Of a stretch of 64,000 nt of DNA, positions 52,353-61,431 are shown piece by piece. Each line of letters opens with the position of its first letter. The first letter of the stretch is position 1. The stretch is from Micromonospora lutea (GTDB lineage Bacteria; Actinomycetota; Actinomycetes; Mycobacteriales; Micromonosporaceae), in contig NZ_BOPB01000007.1 of assembly GCF_016863535.1 (NCBI RefSeq), positions 124,001 to 188,000 of the forward strand. Reading direction: 5' to 3'. The position numbers were made by a program, and so were the translations under genes. The notes beneath the pieces were generated by a model. The model was not told the origin of the DNA, did no database searches, and saw only the letters and a list, made by a program, of their open reading frames with translations.

Positions 52353-53069
52353 TCAACGCTGCTGGTGCCGAGGCAACGACCGCGCCGCCCCCGCCGCCGC
52401 CGGCTGCGCACCGAACCGCTCCACGGTCCGAGCCAACTGCGCACTGCCGTCGTCGAGATGCCGGGCCGCCGCCTGCATGTGCGAAATCATCATCTCGCCG
52501 TAGATCCGCAACGCCTCCCGCGCGGCCACCCCATCATCGAACGTCGGACCCGCCGTCGCGTGGTAGTCCTGCACCGCCCGCTCCGCCTCCTGACGGGCCT
52601 CCTCCACCGCCGCCCGCACATAGCTCTCGTACTGGGTACGGGCGTACTCGGCGACCCGCCGCGCGTAGTCGTGCGCCTGAGCGATGATCTGCTCGGCCTC
52701 CCGCTGCGCCGCCGACAGCAGATTCACCTCCTTGGCCGCCGGCACCTTCACCGCCGACTCGGCACTCGGGATCACCCCGTGCCGGTGCAACTCCACATGA
52801 TCGTTGAGCCGCTCGTTCTCCGCCCGCAGATTCGCCACCTGTGTCGACAGCAGATCCAACTCATCGGCCACCTGCATCCGGAACCGATCCACGTCGGTGT
52901 GGTCGTAACCACGCCGCCCGAACGACGACGACCCGAACTCCCACCGACGCACCCGGTCGGCGGTCATCCGCACCTGCACACCACCGGCGACCTGCCCACC
53001 GTCGTACCTGCCCACCGGGGCTGTGCTCACCGTACCGGCCCGCCACTCGCGGCCACGAGGCTCACTCAC
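52353..53069 (-). CDS. DivIVA-domain coiled-coil protein
   Basis: 238 residues. After about 40 disordered residues comes a DivIVA-type N-terminal motif (FGRRGYDHTDVDRFRMQVAD) and a coiled coil (LLSTQVANLRAENERLNDHV). A second long helix follows (LSAAQREAEQIIAQAHDYAR, then YVRAAVEEARQEAERAVQDY). Such proteins mark curved membrane or organise polar growth in actinobacteria. The GTG start overlaps the flavohaemoglobin stop by four bases, an unusual coupling of a cytoskeletal-type gene to NO-handling genes. Confidence 0.85.
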   Translation of the reverse strand: MSEPRGREWRAGTVSTAPVGRYDGGQVAGGVQVRMTADRVRRWEFGSSSFGRRGYDHTDVDRFRMQVADELDLLSTQVANLRAENERLNDHVELHRHGVIPSAESAVKVPAAKEVNLLSAAQREAEQIIAQAHDYARRVAEYARTQYESYVRAAVEEARQEAERAVQDYHATAGPTFDDGVAAREALRIYGEMMISHMQAAARHLDDGSAQLARTVERFGAQPAAAGAARSLPRHQQR

Positions 53070-54244
53070 CGGGCACCTCCGGAATCGTCAGAGATGGCGG
53101 GACCACCCGCCGCCGTCCGCCACGAAGCGCCGTACCAGTGCCTACCCAGACCCTCGTGATGCACCTGCCCGGCATGGAAGCCGGACCGAGTCAGGGTCGC
53201 CACCGTGTGCGACACCATGTCATCGGAACCACACACGTACACATGCCGGGACCGCCAGTCACCATCGGCCAGCGCCCGGTCCACCGGAAACACGAACTCC
53301 CCCGGCCGGTTCAGGTCCAACCCCGCCACCTGCGTCACGGTCAGCCACGGGTGGGAGGAAACCAACTTCTCCACCGCGTCACCGTCGTAGAACTCGCTCC
53401 GCGAACGCGCACCCAGATACACATCGACGCGACGTCGGGAACCCTCCGCGGCCACCTGCTCCACCAACGCCTTCAACGGCGCCCAACCGGTACCACCGGC
53501 CAACAGCAGCAGATCCGCCGAACCAGCCGGACCCAACGTCAACCCGTCACCCACCGGAGCGGCCAGATGCACCTGGTCACCCACCGCGCACCCGTACACC
53601 AGCCGCGACGACACCGCGCCCCCCGGAGCCGCCCGCACGTGCAACTCCACCGTGCCGTCCGCACGCGGCGCATTCGCCGGGGAGTAGTACCGCCACGCCC
53701 GCACCGCCGGATGCGACACCCCGATCGACTGGCCCGCGGTGAACGGCAGCAGATACTGCGGACGCAACGTCAACACCGCCACGTCGAACGCCCGCCGCTC
53801 GTGCCCCACCACCTCCGCCGCCCACCACGGTGGACTCACCGACTCAGCGGCCTGCGCCGCCTCGGTCATCACCTTCGCCACCAGCCCGTACGCCGCCGCC
53901 CAGTCCTGCGCCAACTCGTCGGTCCACTGGTCGGCGAGAAAATGCCGCAGCGTCGCCAGCAACGCCTCCCCCACCGCCGGATAATGCTCCGCCCGCACGG
54001 CGAACTTGCGGTGGTCGACGCCGAGATCCTGCAGGAAACCCACCAGCCGGTCCAACTGGTCCACCTGGGACACGATGTGACCAAGCGCGGTCACCAACCG
54101 GTCCCGCTGCCCCGCCATGTTGGTCGGGAACATCTGCCGGGTCTCCGGATACGCCAGGAACAGCGTGGAATAGAAGTAGAGCGGCACCTGGTCGCCGTGC
54201 GCGGCCACCAACGACCAGCTCTGCTTGAGCCGGGGCACGTCCAC
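53066..54244 (-). CDS. Flavohaemoglobin-like globin-FAD/NAD reductase
   Basis: 392 residues. Globin domain about 1-135: LKQSWSLVAAHGDQVPLYFY, FPTNMAGQRDRL, with a candidate proximal His in VRAEHYPAVGEALL. FAD domain with RAWRYYSPANAP (RxYS), then NAD domain LLLLAGGTGWAPLKALV, ending with VYVCGSDDMVSHT. It oxidises NO to nitrate with O2 and NAD(P)H. ATG 54244 is two bases after the stop of the truncated-haemoglobin gene, so the two are cotranscribed. Confidence 0.9.
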   Translation of the reverse strand: MDVPRLKQSWSLVAAHGDQVPLYFYSTLFLAYPETRQMFPTNMAGQRDRLVTALGHIVSQVDQLDRLVGFLQDLGVDHRKFAVRAEHYPAVGEALLATLRHFLADQWTDELAQDWAAAYGLVAKVMTEAAQAAESVSPPWWAAEVVGHERRAFDVAVLTLRPQYLLPFTAGQSIGVSHPAVRAWRYYSPANAPRADGTVELHVRAAPGGAVSSRLVYGCAVGDQVHLAAPVGDGLTLGPAGSADLLLLAGGTGWAPLKALVEQVAAEGSRRRVDVYLGARSRSEFYDGDAVEKLVSSHPWLTVTQVAGLDLNRPGEFVFPVDRALADGDWRSRHVYVCGSDDMVSHTVATLTRSGFHAGQVHHEGLGRHWYGASWRTAAGGPAISDDSGGAR

Positions 54245-54246
54245 GT

Positions 54247-54645
54247 TCAGGAACCCGCCTGGTCCCCGCCGACCACCACCTGGTCCTGCACCTGCGCCAG
54301 CACCGCCTGCACATCGGCGATGATGTCACCCGGCACACCCAGCTGCGTCAACGTCGCCGTCAGATGCTCACCCACCTTGACGTAATGCGCCACCGGAATG
54401 TTCAACGGCTGGTGCGCCGACGCCAGATCCCGCCCGCTGTACTCATTCGGACCACCGAGCACCACCGTCAGCATCAACGCCAGATGCCGACGCTGTCCCA
54501 CCATCTCCACCTCGGAGAAATAACCGGCAAGCTCCGGATCAGCCAGCACCCGGTCGTAGAACAGCTCGACGGCGGCCTTCACCGAAGCCGCCCCGCCGAT
54601 GCGCTCGTAATGCGAGACCGGAGTGGTCTCTTCGGTAACCGTCAC
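54247..54645 (-). CDS. glbN: Group I truncated haemoglobin (trHbN-like)
   Basis: 132 residues. HYERIGGAASVKAAVELFYD, DPELAGYFSEVEMVGQRRHL (distal region), ASAHQPLNIPVAHYVKVGEH (proximal His in SAHQ). This is the group I (N) pattern; trHbN of mycobacteria is an NO dioxygenase. GTG 54643-54645 has GGAAGGAAA upstream. First gene of a three-gene operon with the flavohaemoglobin and DivIVA-like genes, so NO/oxygen detoxification is the likely shared task. Confidence 0.93.
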   Translation of the reverse strand: MTVTEETTPVSHYERIGGAASVKAAVELFYDRVLADPELAGYFSEVEMVGQRRHLALMLTVVLGGPNEYSGRDLASAHQPLNIPVAHYVKVGEHLTATLTQLGVPGDIIADVQAVLAQVQDQVVVGGDQAGS

Positions 54646-54990
54646 AGGTGTTTCCTTCCGTCGTGAGGGGACGCGCGGTGTCAACGCGCGCAACGACGAC
54701 CCACCGACGGCGGAACCATCCCACAACAGCAGCAGCCGGCAGACCGAGTCGGACGATAGCGTGCCGCGTTCGACCCGTCACCGCCGGCCCATAGGATTCC
54801 CGGCAACAACCAGACACGAAGAGTCACAAAACGCCCCAGAATTCTCACCCTGAGGCAATCCCGGAAGCACAGAACGTGATCAACAAGGGTCGGTCGAGCC
54901 CACACCCACATCACCCTCGACGCTGACCGCGCCGACGACCGCGCACCTCAGTGGACGCGCGCCCTCACCAGCACACCACAGTGGAACGTC
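54646..54990. other. Non-coding gap upstream of the globin operon
   Basis: About 345 bases with no credible gene. It holds the probable globin promoter (see 54753-54780) and the 3' flank of the MerR-like gene. Composition is less GC-rich around 54800-54900 (for example GTCACAAAACGCCCCAGAAT). Confidence 0.6.
54753..54780 (-). promoter_or_regulatory. Candidate promoter of the globin operon
   Basis: On the minus strand TGACGG (-35) and TATCGT (-10) are 16 bases apart, about 108 bases before the GTG of the truncated-haemoglobin gene. This leaves a long leader. Sequence match is moderate. Confidence 0.4.
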
Positions 54991-55587
54991 TCAACCCGCC
55001 CGCCGCCGGGCCCGCCGGGCGGCCAACTCGTCGCCCACCGCACCACCCTCGGTGACCTCCGACGCCGCCGGCTCAGCCGACACCGCCGCCGGCTCCGCCG
55101 GAAGATGCGACAACGAACCCTGGATCTCCTTGAACGCGCCACCGATCGCGATGCCGAACACCCCCTGGCCGCCCTGCAACAGGTCGACCACCTCCTCCGG
55201 CGAACGACACTCGTACACCGTCGTCCCATCGGAGATCAACGTGATGCCAGCCAGATCATCCACCCCACGCGACCGCAACGCCTCGATCGCCTTCCGGATG
55301 TTCTGCAACGACACCCCGGCGTCCAACAGCCGCTTCACCACCTTCAACACCACCAGGTCGCGAAACGAATACAACCGCTGAGTCCCGGAACCCGACGCGT
55401 CCCGCACACTCGGCACCACCAGCGACGTACGCGCCCAGTAATCCAACTGGCGGTAGCTGATCCCCACCGCGTGGCAGGCCGTCACACCCCGATACCCCAC
55501 CGCACCGTCACCGTCAGTTGCCGACCCGGGCATCCCAGCCGGCTCACCCGACACCGCACCCCGATCGGAATCCCGCGGCTCGTACAT
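54991..55587 (-). CDS. MerR-family regulator, Rv1830-like
   Basis: 198 residues. After about 30 variable residues comes a MerR winged helix: GYRGVTACHAVGISYRQLDY, WARTSLVVPSVRDASGSGTQ, RLYSFRDLVVLKVVKRLLDA and GVSLQNIRKAIEALRSRGVD. The C-terminal half (GITLISDGTTVYECRSPEEV) is as in the mycobacterial Rv1830 group, linked to growth and cell division. ATG 55585-55587 has GGAGGTTG upstream. Same strand and order as Rv1828-Rv1829-Rv1830. Confidence 0.9.
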   Translation of the reverse strand: MYEPRDSDRGAVSGEPAGMPGSATDGDGAVGYRGVTACHAVGISYRQLDYWARTSLVVPSVRDASGSGTQRLYSFRDLVVLKVVKRLLDAGVSLQNIRKAIEALRSRGVDDLAGITLISDGTTVYECRSPEEVVDLLQGGQGVFGIAIGGAFKEIQGSLSHLPAEPAAVSAEPAASEVTEGGAVGDELAARRARRRAG

Positions 55588-55791
55588 CCGGACAACCTCC
55601 CCGTCAGTGCGGTGCCACGCCGGTTCCGGAACGCGCACCCCTCGACACGGCAACCCTATAGCGACCGCCAGGAGTTACCACGGAGAAACCGACGCGACAC
55701 GCCGCGCATCGACAGCGATGACCATCACCATCACCGACAGTCACCACCCAGGCGGCGACACACACCCACCGACACCGGCAGGGCCAAGCCC

Positions 55792-56256
55792 TCAGCCGGC
55801 AAAATCCTCCGGACGCACCTGCTCCAGGAACTCCCGGAACTTCTCCACCTCGTCCTCCTGCTCGTCGGGAATCACGATCCCCGCCTCACTGAGGACCTGC
55901 TCCGCACAACGAATCGGCGCACCCACCCGCAACGCCAAAGCGATCGAATCACTCGGCCGAGCCGAAACCCGCACCCCATCACCGATCAACAGATCAGCGA
56001 AGAACACGTTCTCCTTCAACTCGGTGATCTCCACCGCCCGCAACGGCGCCTTCAACGCCGCCAACACATCCCGCAGAAGATCATGAGTCAACGGACGCGC
56101 CGGCTTGACACCCTGCTGCTCATAAGCGATCGCCGTCGCCTCGACCGCGCCGATCCAGATCGGCAGATAGCGGTCCCCCTCGACCTCCCTGAGCAGGACG
56201 ATCGGCTGGTTACTGGGCAACTCAACCCGAACCCCGACCACGCTCAGCTCGCGCAC
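55792..56256 (-). CDS. Bifunctional nuclease-domain (DUF151) protein
   Basis: 154 residues. VRELSVVGVRVELPSNQPIV, LREVEGDRYLPIWIGAVEAT, LTHDLLRDVLAALKAPLRAV and RPSDSIALALRVGAPI: this is the BFN/DUF151 domain of the Rv1829 family. Plant and bacterial members show DNase/RNase activity; the physiological role is unclear. GTG at 56254-56256 has GGAGG upstream. Lies between the two MerR-like genes as in mycobacteria. Confidence 0.94.
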   Translation of the reverse strand: MRELSVVGVRVELPSNQPIVLLREVEGDRYLPIWIGAVEATAIAYEQQGVKPARPLTHDLLRDVLAALKAPLRAVEITELKENVFFADLLIGDGVRVSARPSDSIALALRVGAPIRCAEQVLSEAGIVIPDEQEDEVEKFREFLEQVRPEDFAG

Positions 56257-56429
56257 CGCTGCCTCCGTGTCGTTGTCACCTACGCCGCACCGCGCCCTTC
56301 TCTGCACGGTACACGGACCGCGACACGACCGTTTCATGCGCTACACGCACCCACGCCCGCGCCAGAAGAGGGGTTACCCCCGCAAGCCTACGCCACTCAC
56401 CAAGCCGCCGATCAGTACGCACACGCACC

Positions 56430-57188
56430 TCACCGCCCCAACGCCGAGCGCAACCCCACCCGCACCAACGCCGCATGCAACTGCTGCGACAACGCCTCCA
56501 ACTCCCGCGCCGTCTCCGCCGCCCGCGCCCGCGCCGCCGGATCACTCTGCCGCGCCAACGGCGCCACCAACTGCGCGAACAAACCCACCTCGCGATCCGC
56601 CGCCGTCCGGTAACCCCGCAAATGCCGCGGCTGGAACCCGTACTCCGCCAGACCCGCCACCGCCCGCGCAATGATCAACGCATCGCCGTCATACCACCCC
56701 GGCGGATCCGACACCACCAGCCCGAGCCGCTCCAACTCACCCAACGTCGACCCGTCCAGCCCACTGCGCGCCACCAACTCGGTACGGTCCAACCGCACCT
56801 GCGCCGACTCACCCGACGACACCGCGTCACGACCCGGAACCTCACCATCAGGCCCCACCGCCACCAACGCCGGCCGCGACCACTCCGGCGCCTCACCGTC
56901 GTCGGCATCCCAGCGCGCCAACTGCTCCCGGATCACCCGCAACGGCAGATACTGATCCCGCTGCGCGGTCAGCACGAACCGCAACCGCGCCACATCGTCC
57001 CAGCCGTACTTCCGGTAACCCGCCGCCGTTCGTTGCGGCTCCACCAGGCCCTCAGCCTCAAGAAACCGCAACTTCGAAATCGTGACGTCCGGAAAATCCG
57101 CCCGCAACTGAGCCAGCACCTCGCCGATACTCATCAACGGCTGGGCGCCACCCACCCCGGACGGCCTGGAGGCCGCAGGCTCGTTCAC
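56430..57188 (-). CDS. ftsR: MerR-family cell-division regulator FtsR
   Basis: 252 residues. MSIGEVLAQLRADFPDVTIS, KLRFLEAEGLVEPQRTAAGY and RKYGWDDVARLRFVLTAQRD form the winged helix. A long C-terminal effector region ends LSQQLHAALVRVGLRSAL. Orthologous by sequence and order to Rv1828/FtsR, which activates ftsZ in corynebacteria. GTG 57188 overlaps the garA stop by four bases, so FtsR is translated with the FHA protein. Confidence 0.93.
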   Translation of the reverse strand: MNEPAASRPSGVGGAQPLMSIGEVLAQLRADFPDVTISKLRFLEAEGLVEPQRTAAGYRKYGWDDVARLRFVLTAQRDQYLPLRVIREQLARWDADDGEAPEWSRPALVAVGPDGEVPGRDAVSSGESAQVRLDRTELVARSGLDGSTLGELERLGLVVSDPPGWYDGDALIIARAVAGLAEYGFQPRHLRGYRTAADREVGLFAQLVAPLARQSDPAARARAAETARELEALSQQLHAALVRVGLRSALGR

Positions 57189-57637
57189 CCCCGGCCGGCC
57201 TCACCCTCCGGGCGCGGACCGGCGATGAACACCACCCGGAACTTGCCGATCTGCACCTCGTCACCGTTGCTCAACGTCGCCGCCTCGACCCGCTCCCGGT
57301 TCACGTACGTGCCGTTCAAACTGCCCACGTCCCGCACCGTGAACGTCCCACCATCCCGGTGGAACTCCGCGTGCCGACGCGACACCGTCACATCGTCGAG
57401 GAAGATGTCACTGTCCGGATGCCGTCCACTGGTCGTCACATCGTGATCCAACAGGAACCGGGCACCCGCGTTCGGCCCCCGCCGGACCACCAGCAGCGCC
57501 ATCCCCGGCGGCAGCGAACCGGACATCCGGCTCGGCACCACATCGGTGTCCGGGCCCTCCAGCGCTTCCTCGAGCGAACCGAGATTGAGCGTCGACGTGA
57601 CGTCGAGCGGGGGGAACTCGTCGCCTGGGCGAGTCAT
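57185..57637 (-). CDS. garA: FHA-domain protein GarA
   Basis: 150 residues. N-terminal LDVTSTLNL contains the Thr-rich phospho-acceptor site (TS/TT region), and the FHA domain spans about 55-140: GRHPDSDIFLDDVTVSRRHA, then FTVRDVGSLNGTYVNRERVE. GarA/OdhI inhibits 2-oxoglutarate dehydrogenase and glutamate dehydrogenase in its unphosphorylated form and is switched by PknG/PknB. Start ATG with GAGGTGG upstream. Just downstream of gcvH, as in Rv1826-Rv1827. Confidence 0.95.
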   Translation of the reverse strand: MTRPGDEFPPLDVTSTLNLGSLEEALEGPDTDVVPSRMSGSLPPGMALLVVRRGPNAGARFLLDHDVTTSGRHPDSDIFLDDVTVSRRHAEFHRDGGTFTVRDVGSLNGTYVNRERVEAATLSNGDEVQIGKFRVVFIAGPRPEGEAGRG

Positions 57638-57856
57638 GGGGACCACCTCACGGAATCTGTTTCGGTCGGCGTCGGGTGACGGCGGGTCTGGCCGCCGGGC
57701 TCTCATCCACCCGGCGGCTGGCTCTCCGTGCCCCGAAAGGCTGTCCGCGACGCTCAACTAATGGGTTCTCGGTCGACTGGGCGAGCCTAGCCAGCGCCGA
57801 AAAGCAGGGCAACCGGACGCGCGGCAGACACCGCCCCGCCCGCACAGCAAAAACGG

Positions 57857-58237
57857 TCAGCTCTCGGTCAACTCGCGGTACGCATCCGCACTCAACAGCC
57901 CGTCCACCACCGCCGGATCCGACACAGTGATCTCCACCAGCCAACCCGCACCGTACGGATCGCTGTTGATCACCTCAGGGGTGTCGGTCAGCGCCTCATT
58001 GCGCGCCGACACCGTACCCGCCACCGGGGCGTAGAGCTCCGACACACTCTTGGTCGACTCGATCTCACCCAACGACTCACCGGCCGCCACCATCGCGCCC
58101 ACCTCCGGCAACTGCACATACACGATGTCGCCAAGAGCATCCTGCGCGTAATGGGTCACGCCAACCCGGACGGACCCACCGTCCGCAGCAGCCACCCACT
58201 CGTGCTCGGCGGTGTAACGCAGATCCTCAGGAATCAC
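57857..58237 (-). CDS. gcvH: Glycine cleavage system H protein
   Basis: About 126 residues. IPEDLRYTAEHEWVAAADG, HYAQDALGDIVYVQLPEVGA, and the lipoyl-lysine segment ESLGEIESTKSVSELYAPV. It carries the aminomethyl group between GcvP, GcvT and GcvL. GTG 58237 with GAGGAC upstream gives the usual N terminus; ATG 58252 is possible. gcvP is in the same block 7 kb downstream; gcvT is not in the window. Confidence 0.97.
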   Translation of the reverse strand: MIPEDLRYTAEHEWVAAADGGSVRVGVTHYAQDALGDIVYVQLPEVGAMVAAGESLGEIESTKSVSELYAPVAGTVSARNEALTDTPEVINSDPYGAGWLVEITVSDPAVVDGLLSADAYRELTES

Positions 58238-58293
58238 CAGCAGCGTCCTCATCCATCGCGACACCGGGCCACCAGGTGTCGGCCCACCGACCT

Positions 58294-59241
58294 TCAGGAG
58301 ACCGGACGGGCATGTTCCAGCGGGCGGGGGTCGTGCAGCGCCAAGACCTCGGCAACCTCACGATCCTCAACGATCACGTTACCGCCGTCACCGGCCACCG
58401 ACGCCACCACCCCACCAGGAATGTTGAGCGCCGTACGCATCGTCGCCGGATCACCCAACACGGTGATGGTGAACGGCCCCGTCAACCGACGCCCGTCCAC
58501 CACCAACGACCCGTCCTTGCTCTCGTGGTCCAGGAAGTACGTCGACGCCACGATCCGCACCGTCGCCCGATCACCACCGGAAATCTGCATCGCCTCGGCC
58601 CCGGCACCCCGCAACTCCTGCACCGCGTCCAGCACCCGCATCGCCGAGATCGACTTCCCCGGCCCCGCGTCGAACCGCACCGCCAAACCCGGGCCCCGCG
58701 CCGGCAACGTACCCGCCAGGATCCCCAACTCGTCCGCCCGCCGGGTCGCCTCCTCCAACGCCGCCTGGCGGCCCTGCTCACCCGAACGCAACTGCCGCTG
58801 ACTCTCCTCCAACGCGGCGACGTCCTGCCGCAACCGGATCTCCCGCGCCTCCAGGTCGTACAGAATCCGGACCAGGTCCTCCTGCCGCGCCGCCGCCAAC
58901 GACGAATCCGTCGACGTCGTCTTCAACTGCACCGCCAGCGTGAAACCCAACAACCCCAGCAGCACACCGATCATCACCGCGGCCGAACTGAACCGTCGCC
59001 ACGGCGACACCGCCGCAGCCCGCTCCTCCACCACCGCGCCACCCTCGGCGGACGCCGCCGCCACACCCTCGTCCGGCGCGGCCGACGGATCCTCGTCCTC
59101 CCCCGGCGGCGACAACGGGCTCAACTCGTCCGGATCCGGTGCCTCCGGACGCGGATCAGGCTCCCCCGCCGGACCATCCGGCCGCGCCGGCTCCGCCGGC
59201 TGCGGCCACCCCGTACCCGTCTGCGTGTGCTCGTCACTCAC
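58294..59241 (-). CDS. DUF881 membrane-anchored protein (Rv1825-like)
   Basis: 315 residues. An 80-residue acidic, Pro-rich cytoplasmic tail, one membrane helix (SSAAVMIGVLLGLLGFTLAV), a coiled coil (DLEAREIRLRQDVAALEESQ) and a DUF881 domain (RGPGLAVRFDAG, DAVQELRGAGAEAMQISGGD, TYFLDHESKDGSLVVDGRRL). Type II orientation with the DUF881 domain outside. Linked by context to division and envelope genes. GTG start 59241, 9 bases after the sbp stop. Confidence 0.93.
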   Translation of the reverse strand: MSDEHTQTGTGWPQPAEPARPDGPAGEPDPRPEAPDPDELSPLSPPGEDEDPSAAPDEGVAAASAEGGAVVEERAAAVSPWRRFSSAAVMIGVLLGLLGFTLAVQLKTTSTDSSLAAARQEDLVRILYDLEAREIRLRQDVAALEESQRQLRSGEQGRQAALEEATRRADELGILAGTLPARGPGLAVRFDAGPGKSISAMRVLDAVQELRGAGAEAMQISGGDRATVRIVASTYFLDHESKDGSLVVDGRRLTGPFTITVLGDPATMRTALNIPGGVVASVAGDGGNVIVEDREVAEVLALHDPRPLEHARPVS

Positions 59242-59250
59242 GGCACAAAC

Positions 59251-59583
59251 CTACGCCCGGAACAGGTGCCGACGGATCGCCGCCACGTTGCCGAAAATAC
59301 GAACACCCAACACCACCACCACACCGGTGGACAACTGACCGCCCACTCCCAACTGGTCACCCAGATACACGATCAGCGCGGCGACCAGCACGTTCGAGAT
59401 GAACGACACCACGAACTGCTTGTCGTCGAAGATGCGGTCCAGCTTCGCCCGCACCCCACCGAACACCGCGTCCAACGCGGCCACCACCGCGATCGGCAGA
59501 TACGGCTGCAGCGCCGCCGGCACCGTGGGATCCAGCCACAGCCCGAGCAACACACCGGCGAACAGTGCCAGCACCGCGATCAT
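59251..59583 (-). CDS. sbp: Small basic protein (DUF1290/Sbp)
   Basis: 110 residues with three hydrophobic segments: MIAVLALFAGVLLGLWLDPT, LQPYLPIAVVAALDAVFGGV (then a basic RAKLDRIFDDKQF loop) and NVLVAALIVYLGDQLGV. This is the conserved Sbp/DUF1290 family found next to DUF881 genes and often near ftsZ operons. ATG 59583 overlaps the upstream DUF881 stop by four bases. Confidence 0.94.
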   Translation of the reverse strand: MIAVLALFAGVLLGLWLDPTVPAALQPYLPIAVVAALDAVFGGVRAKLDRIFDDKQFVVSFISNVLVAALIVYLGDQLGVGGQLSTGVVVVLGVRIFGNVAAIRRHLFRA

Positions 59584-60512
59584 CGACCACCTCCGGAGGG
59601 ACTGGGGGACGTACCCGAGCCGGACGACTCGTCACCGCCCGACGGCGACGCACTCGGACTCACCGAGGGCTCCGCGTAGCGTAGCCGCGGCTCCGGAGCA
59701 GCAGGCAGCGTCAGGTCATCGGCGTCGCGTACCGCGAACGACAACCCGTTCGCCTTCGCCACCTTGCGCATCGTCAACGCGCTGTAGCTCGTCTCGTACC
59801 GCTTACGCATTCCACCCGGCCCGATCGCGGCCACCTCGTACGGCCCGGTCACCGGACGGAAGTCCACCAGAATCGCCTGACCCGCGGAACGGATCGTCGA
59901 CGTCGAGGTCAACCGCTGCCCGTTGATCGCGATCGCCTCCGCACCGGCCGCCCACAGATCATTGGTCACGCTCTGCAGATCGAGGTAGATCACCTGCGCC
60001 GGACCGACGTTGGCGCCGCTGAGCGAATCCTGGCCACCTGGCCCGTCCGCCAGCTCCACCACGACACCGTCACCGCGTACCCGCCCCAGGCCGGTGCTCG
60101 CCTCCAACTCGCGCAACCGGGCCGCGCGGGAACCACCCAACGCGGTCTCCCGCTGCCGGTTGACCTCCTCGCGCAACTGCTCGGCCCGCGTCGACAGAGC
60201 GTCGGTCTCGTTCTGCCGCTGCTTGATCTGCGCCACCAACCCGGAGCGGGCCTGAGCCCGCCCCGGCTCCTCGGCCACCGTCTGCCGGTAGGCCACCGCG
60301 AACAGGAAACCGAGCAGCACGATCACCACCAGGCCGACCGGTCCCACCGACCAGCCCGACCGCGCCGGTCGGCCAGTCTTCGCCCGCTGGGCCGCCGCGT
60401 CGGCGTACCCCGGATCCAACGGGTTGTGGAACAGCTCAGTGAGAAAGTCCGGCGTGAAGGCCCTCATCCCACGCCGGTTCTGCCCCGGCTCATCGCTCGT
60501 GCGCTCGCTCAT
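59580..60512 (-). CDS. DUF881 membrane-anchored protein (Rv1823-like)
   Basis: 310 residues. An N-terminal cytoplasmic tail starting at ATG 60510-60512 (AAGGAG upstream) precedes FLTELFHNPLDPGYADAAAQ, one membrane helix (VGLVVIVLLGFLFAVAYRQ) and a coiled coil (KQRQNETDALSTRAEQLREE). The DUF881 domain follows (VVVELADGPGG, DLQSVTNDLWAAGAEAIAIN). A 50-residue Ser/Pro/Gly-rich tail closes it. ATG overlaps the phosphatidyltransferase stop by four bases; cotranscribed with sbp and the second DUF881 gene. Confidence 0.93.
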   Translation of the reverse strand: MSERTSDEPGQNRRGMRAFTPDFLTELFHNPLDPGYADAAAQRAKTGRPARSGWSVGPVGLVVIVLLGFLFAVAYRQTVAEEPGRAQARSGLVAQIKQRQNETDALSTRAEQLREEVNRQRETALGGSRAARLRELEASTGLGRVRGDGVVVELADGPGGQDSLSGANVGPAQVIYLDLQSVTNDLWAAGAEAIAINGQRLTSTSTIRSAGQAILVDFRPVTGPYEVAAIGPGGMRKRYETSYSALTMRKVAKANGLSFAVRDADDLTLPAAPEPRLRYAEPSVSPSASPSGGDESSGSGTSPSPSGGGR

Positions 60513-61141
60513 GCCGCCGCTCCTTGCCGGCCGCGTACCGCCCGCACCAGATGCCGAGCCTGGACCACGTACAGCGCGCCGGCGACCCAGTAGAGCACCA
60601 GACCCCACCAGGCCAACGCCCAGCCGATCGCGCCGGCCACCGCCGCAGCCGTCGGCACCGCTGCGGCCAGCAGCAGGATCGGGAAGGCAGCCAGCAGCAG
60701 GAAGGTGGCCGTCTTACCGACGTAGTGCACCGGCGGCGGCCCGTACCCGTGCCGTCGCAGCACCCCCAACGAGCCCAACAGCAGCAGTTCCCGGGCCAGC
60801 AGCGCGGCGGTGAACTGCCAGGGCACCACCTCGCGGGCGGTGAACGCGATCAGGGTGGCGAGGATGTAGAGCCGGTCGGCGAGCGGGTCGAGCAACTCGC
60901 CCAACCGGCTGACCTGTCCCAGCCGCCGGGCGATCCAGCCGTCCACCCAGTCGCTGGTGCCACCGACGGCCAACACCACGATCGCGGCAGTGTCGGCACC
61001 AGCCACCAGGAACAGATAGAGGAAGAGCGGAACACCCAGTAGGCGGACGAAGCTGATCAGGTTCGGCCAGGTGAGCACCCGGTCGTCGGGTCGCTGCTCA
61101 TCACCGTCACGGGCCTGCGACTGCTCCGCCCGACCCGACAC
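60509..61141 (-). CDS. CDP-alcohol phosphatidyltransferase (PgsA-like)
   Basis: 210 residues with about five membrane helices. The CDP-alcohol motif D-x2-DG-x2-AR-x8-G-x3-D-x3-D reads DWVDGWIARRLG, then SRLGELLDPLADR. It condenses CDP-diacylglycerol with an alcohol such as glycerol phosphate in phospholipid synthesis; by synteny it matches Rv1822 (pgsA2). GTG at 61139-61141 is fixed by GGAGGAGGATC. First gene of the leftward block. Confidence 0.93.
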   Translation of the reverse strand: MSGRAEQSQARDGDEQRPDDRVLTWPNLISFVRLLGVPLFLYLFLVAGADTAAIVVLAVGGTSDWVDGWIARRLGQVSRLGELLDPLADRLYILATLIAFTAREVVPWQFTAALLARELLLLGSLGVLRRHGYGPPPVHYVGKTATFLLLAAFPILLLAAAVPTAAAVAGAIGWALAWWGLVLYWVAGALYVVQARHLVRAVRGRQGAAA

Positions 61142-61431
61142 CGATCCTCCTCCGCGACGCGTTCGGGCGCCCCCGGCCCTCAACCGCCGTGCGGCGTTGT
61201 ACGCGTTGTTCAGCCGACTGGTGCCGGCGCCCCCAGTGATCCCGCAGCGGGATCGGTCCCTGACCCGCCGTCCATCGTCGATGATCACGGGCCGGTCGAA
61301 TGCGCTGCCACTATAACGGGTCACTTTCGTGCTTTGGCTGCCCAGCGTGCTCGTGGCGGGATGTCGGTGAGCAGTCGTGGTGACGTGTGTTACCACGCGT
61401 AAGTCATCCTAGGACACTAGTGGAGCACGGA

